A DNA stretch of 64,000 bases. It comes from Euborellia annulipes (Eukaryota; Arthropoda; Insecta; Dermaptera; Anisolabididae). Under the pieces are notes generated by a model that searched no databases, had not been told where the DNA came from, and worked only from the letters and a program-made list of their open reading frames with translations. The position numbers and the translations under genes are program-made. The stretch lies in assembly GCA_023213315.1 (NCBI GenBank), contig JAKCPI010000513.1, positions 30,194-94,193 on the forward strand, in the 5' to 3' direction. Shown piece by piece: positions 63,042 to 64,000 of the stretch. Position 1 is the stretch's first letter. Every line of letters begins with the position of its first letter.

Positions 63042-63184
63042 GCCATTTCCCCTTGCCAAGTGCTTGTTGCCCTCCCCTCTCGCGGTCTCACCGGCAGGGT
63101 CGTCTCTCACCGCCCCTCCGCTGCCAGATGAGAGGACGCTTCAAGCCATCAACACCTCCTGCCCCCGTTCGTCGAAATAAGCAG
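63042..63184 (+). other. candidate plus-strand exon, unknown gene
   Basis: A GC-rich segment bounded by TTTTATTTTTAG and CAG|GTAAAT. One frame is open across it and contains MRGRFKPSTPPAPVRRNKQ ending exactly at the donor. It is much richer in G+C than its surroundings. It would be the beginning of a plus-strand gene that continues past the right edge, in divergent orientation to ph. No family recognised. Confidence 0.35.
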
Positions 63185-63607
63185 GTAAATTTTATATTTT
63201 TTAAATTTATTTTTTTATAAAATGATATCTTTTAATTAGTTTTATGTATTTTTATATAAAATTAATTAATATTTCAAGTAAATATTCAAATTAGTATTAA
63301 AAGAGAGAAAAGTTTATAAATCTTCCTAAGATGATTTATTTGGCAAATCTCAAATTATGATTTTTTCAACTAGATTTGTTTGAAAAAGATGGAATTTTTT
63401 TCAATCAACGCTCAAAGACTGTTTGTAAGCCAGTAAATAAATCGTTTAAGATAGCAAATTTGCGAGTTGTTTGTGTTTGATTGGACAAATGATTTATAAA
63501 TATAATACGTAGTTGAGTTTGATTATTAGCCTAAGCCCTCATTTAACAATAAAAGGAAGTAATTATTTTTTATTCTAATAATGAATTTTTTTATATTATT
63601 AAAACAG

Positions 63608-63727
63608 AAAACATTCGAATCGATTTTTCACTGGCAACTAAACGACTCTATTTACCTCGCCACAATCTGTTGAGAGGACGTTCTGAAACCAGCGTCATCT
63701 TGGCAACTTCTCTTCCATAAGATCCAA
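63608..63727 (+). other. candidate plus-strand exon following 63042-63184
   Basis: Bounded by ATTAAAACAG and CAA|GTAATA. Joined to the previous exon in frame it gives KTFESIFHWQLNDSIYLATIC and then a stop, so it may be 5' untranslated or non-coding. It repeats the string TGAGAGGACG seen in the previous exon. A third segment after TTCTTTCAG near 63966 begins GCCATTTC, like the first exon, and runs off the window. Confidence 0.28.
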
Positions 63728-64000
63728 GTAATATTTTTTATTATCCATAATATTTATAAATATCTTATCATTTAATCCAATAACCTCTAGCTATCCCGGA
63801 AGACTTGGGTTGCCCACCCAAGTTCTCTATCAATAAATCTCCAAAAAATATGAATAATAAATATATCATTTATATTTTATTATAATTTTTCTTAGCATTA
63901 ATATAATAACTAGCTGCACAACCAGATTTGGGGACCATGGTTCGTTTTTTTTAAAATTCTTTCAGGCCATTTCGCCCCCTTTCTTTTATCAAGAGTCGCG

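Noticed and set aside
63791..63850. Hairpin ACTTGGGT/ACCCAAGT followed by AATAAA as a histone-type 3' end
   Set aside because: Stem and loop do not match the histone stem-loop consensus and no histone gene is nearby.

Overview
The window is intron-rich, AT-rich eukaryotic DNA (about 70 percent A+T by eye), with short exons bounded by GT-AG introns and very heavily loaded with DNA transposons and tRNA-derived SINEs. The protein evidence points to an arthropod: a polyhomeotic protein with HD1, FCS zinc finger and SAM domains, and a Cab45-type EF-hand protein. The base composition and repeat style suggest a crustacean, possibly a copepod; that last step is a guess. Two genes can be rebuilt with confidence, both on the minus strand. 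(1) Positions 1696-11133 hold the first four coding exons of a Cab45/SDF4-like secretory-pathway calcium-binding protein; its 3' exons lie beyond the left edge. (2) Positions 21183-59867 hold what looks like a complete polyhomeotic (ph) gene: 19 coding exons, all joining in phase, 3702 coding bases, 1233 residues. The Ph N-terminal part is Q/A-rich and low in complexity; the conserved C-terminal part carries HD1, the FCS finger and the polymerising SAM domain of a PRC1 subunit. Intron 1 is 14.3 kb long. Layout: 1-11133, Cab45 exons separated by repeat-filled introns, including a 160-bp satellite array (about 2120-5572) cut by a Tc1 element, itself cut by a MITE; 11134-21182, intergenic, with two small related minus-strand coding-like segments (12446-12514 and 18655-18807), a promoter-like island near 16.7 kb and a 900-bp inverted repeat at 14.2-15.1 kb; 21183-59867, ph; 59868-60050, its probable leader and core promoter; 60.1-64 kb, repeats plus two exon-like segments on the plus strand of unknown gene. 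The most interesting pattern is a short cassette found again and again in foldback elements whose arms are otherwise unrelated: CTGANGA, one base, a GC-closed hairpin, then CGAAAC and usually GTC. The hairpin sequence differs between copies but its pairing is kept, including compensatory changes. This resembles the catalytic core of a hammerhead ribozyme without a recognisable stem III. Other themes are at least fifteen short hAT-type elements, most with 8-bp target duplications, and an unusual Harbinger-like element built from copies of GGTGTGCGTT.
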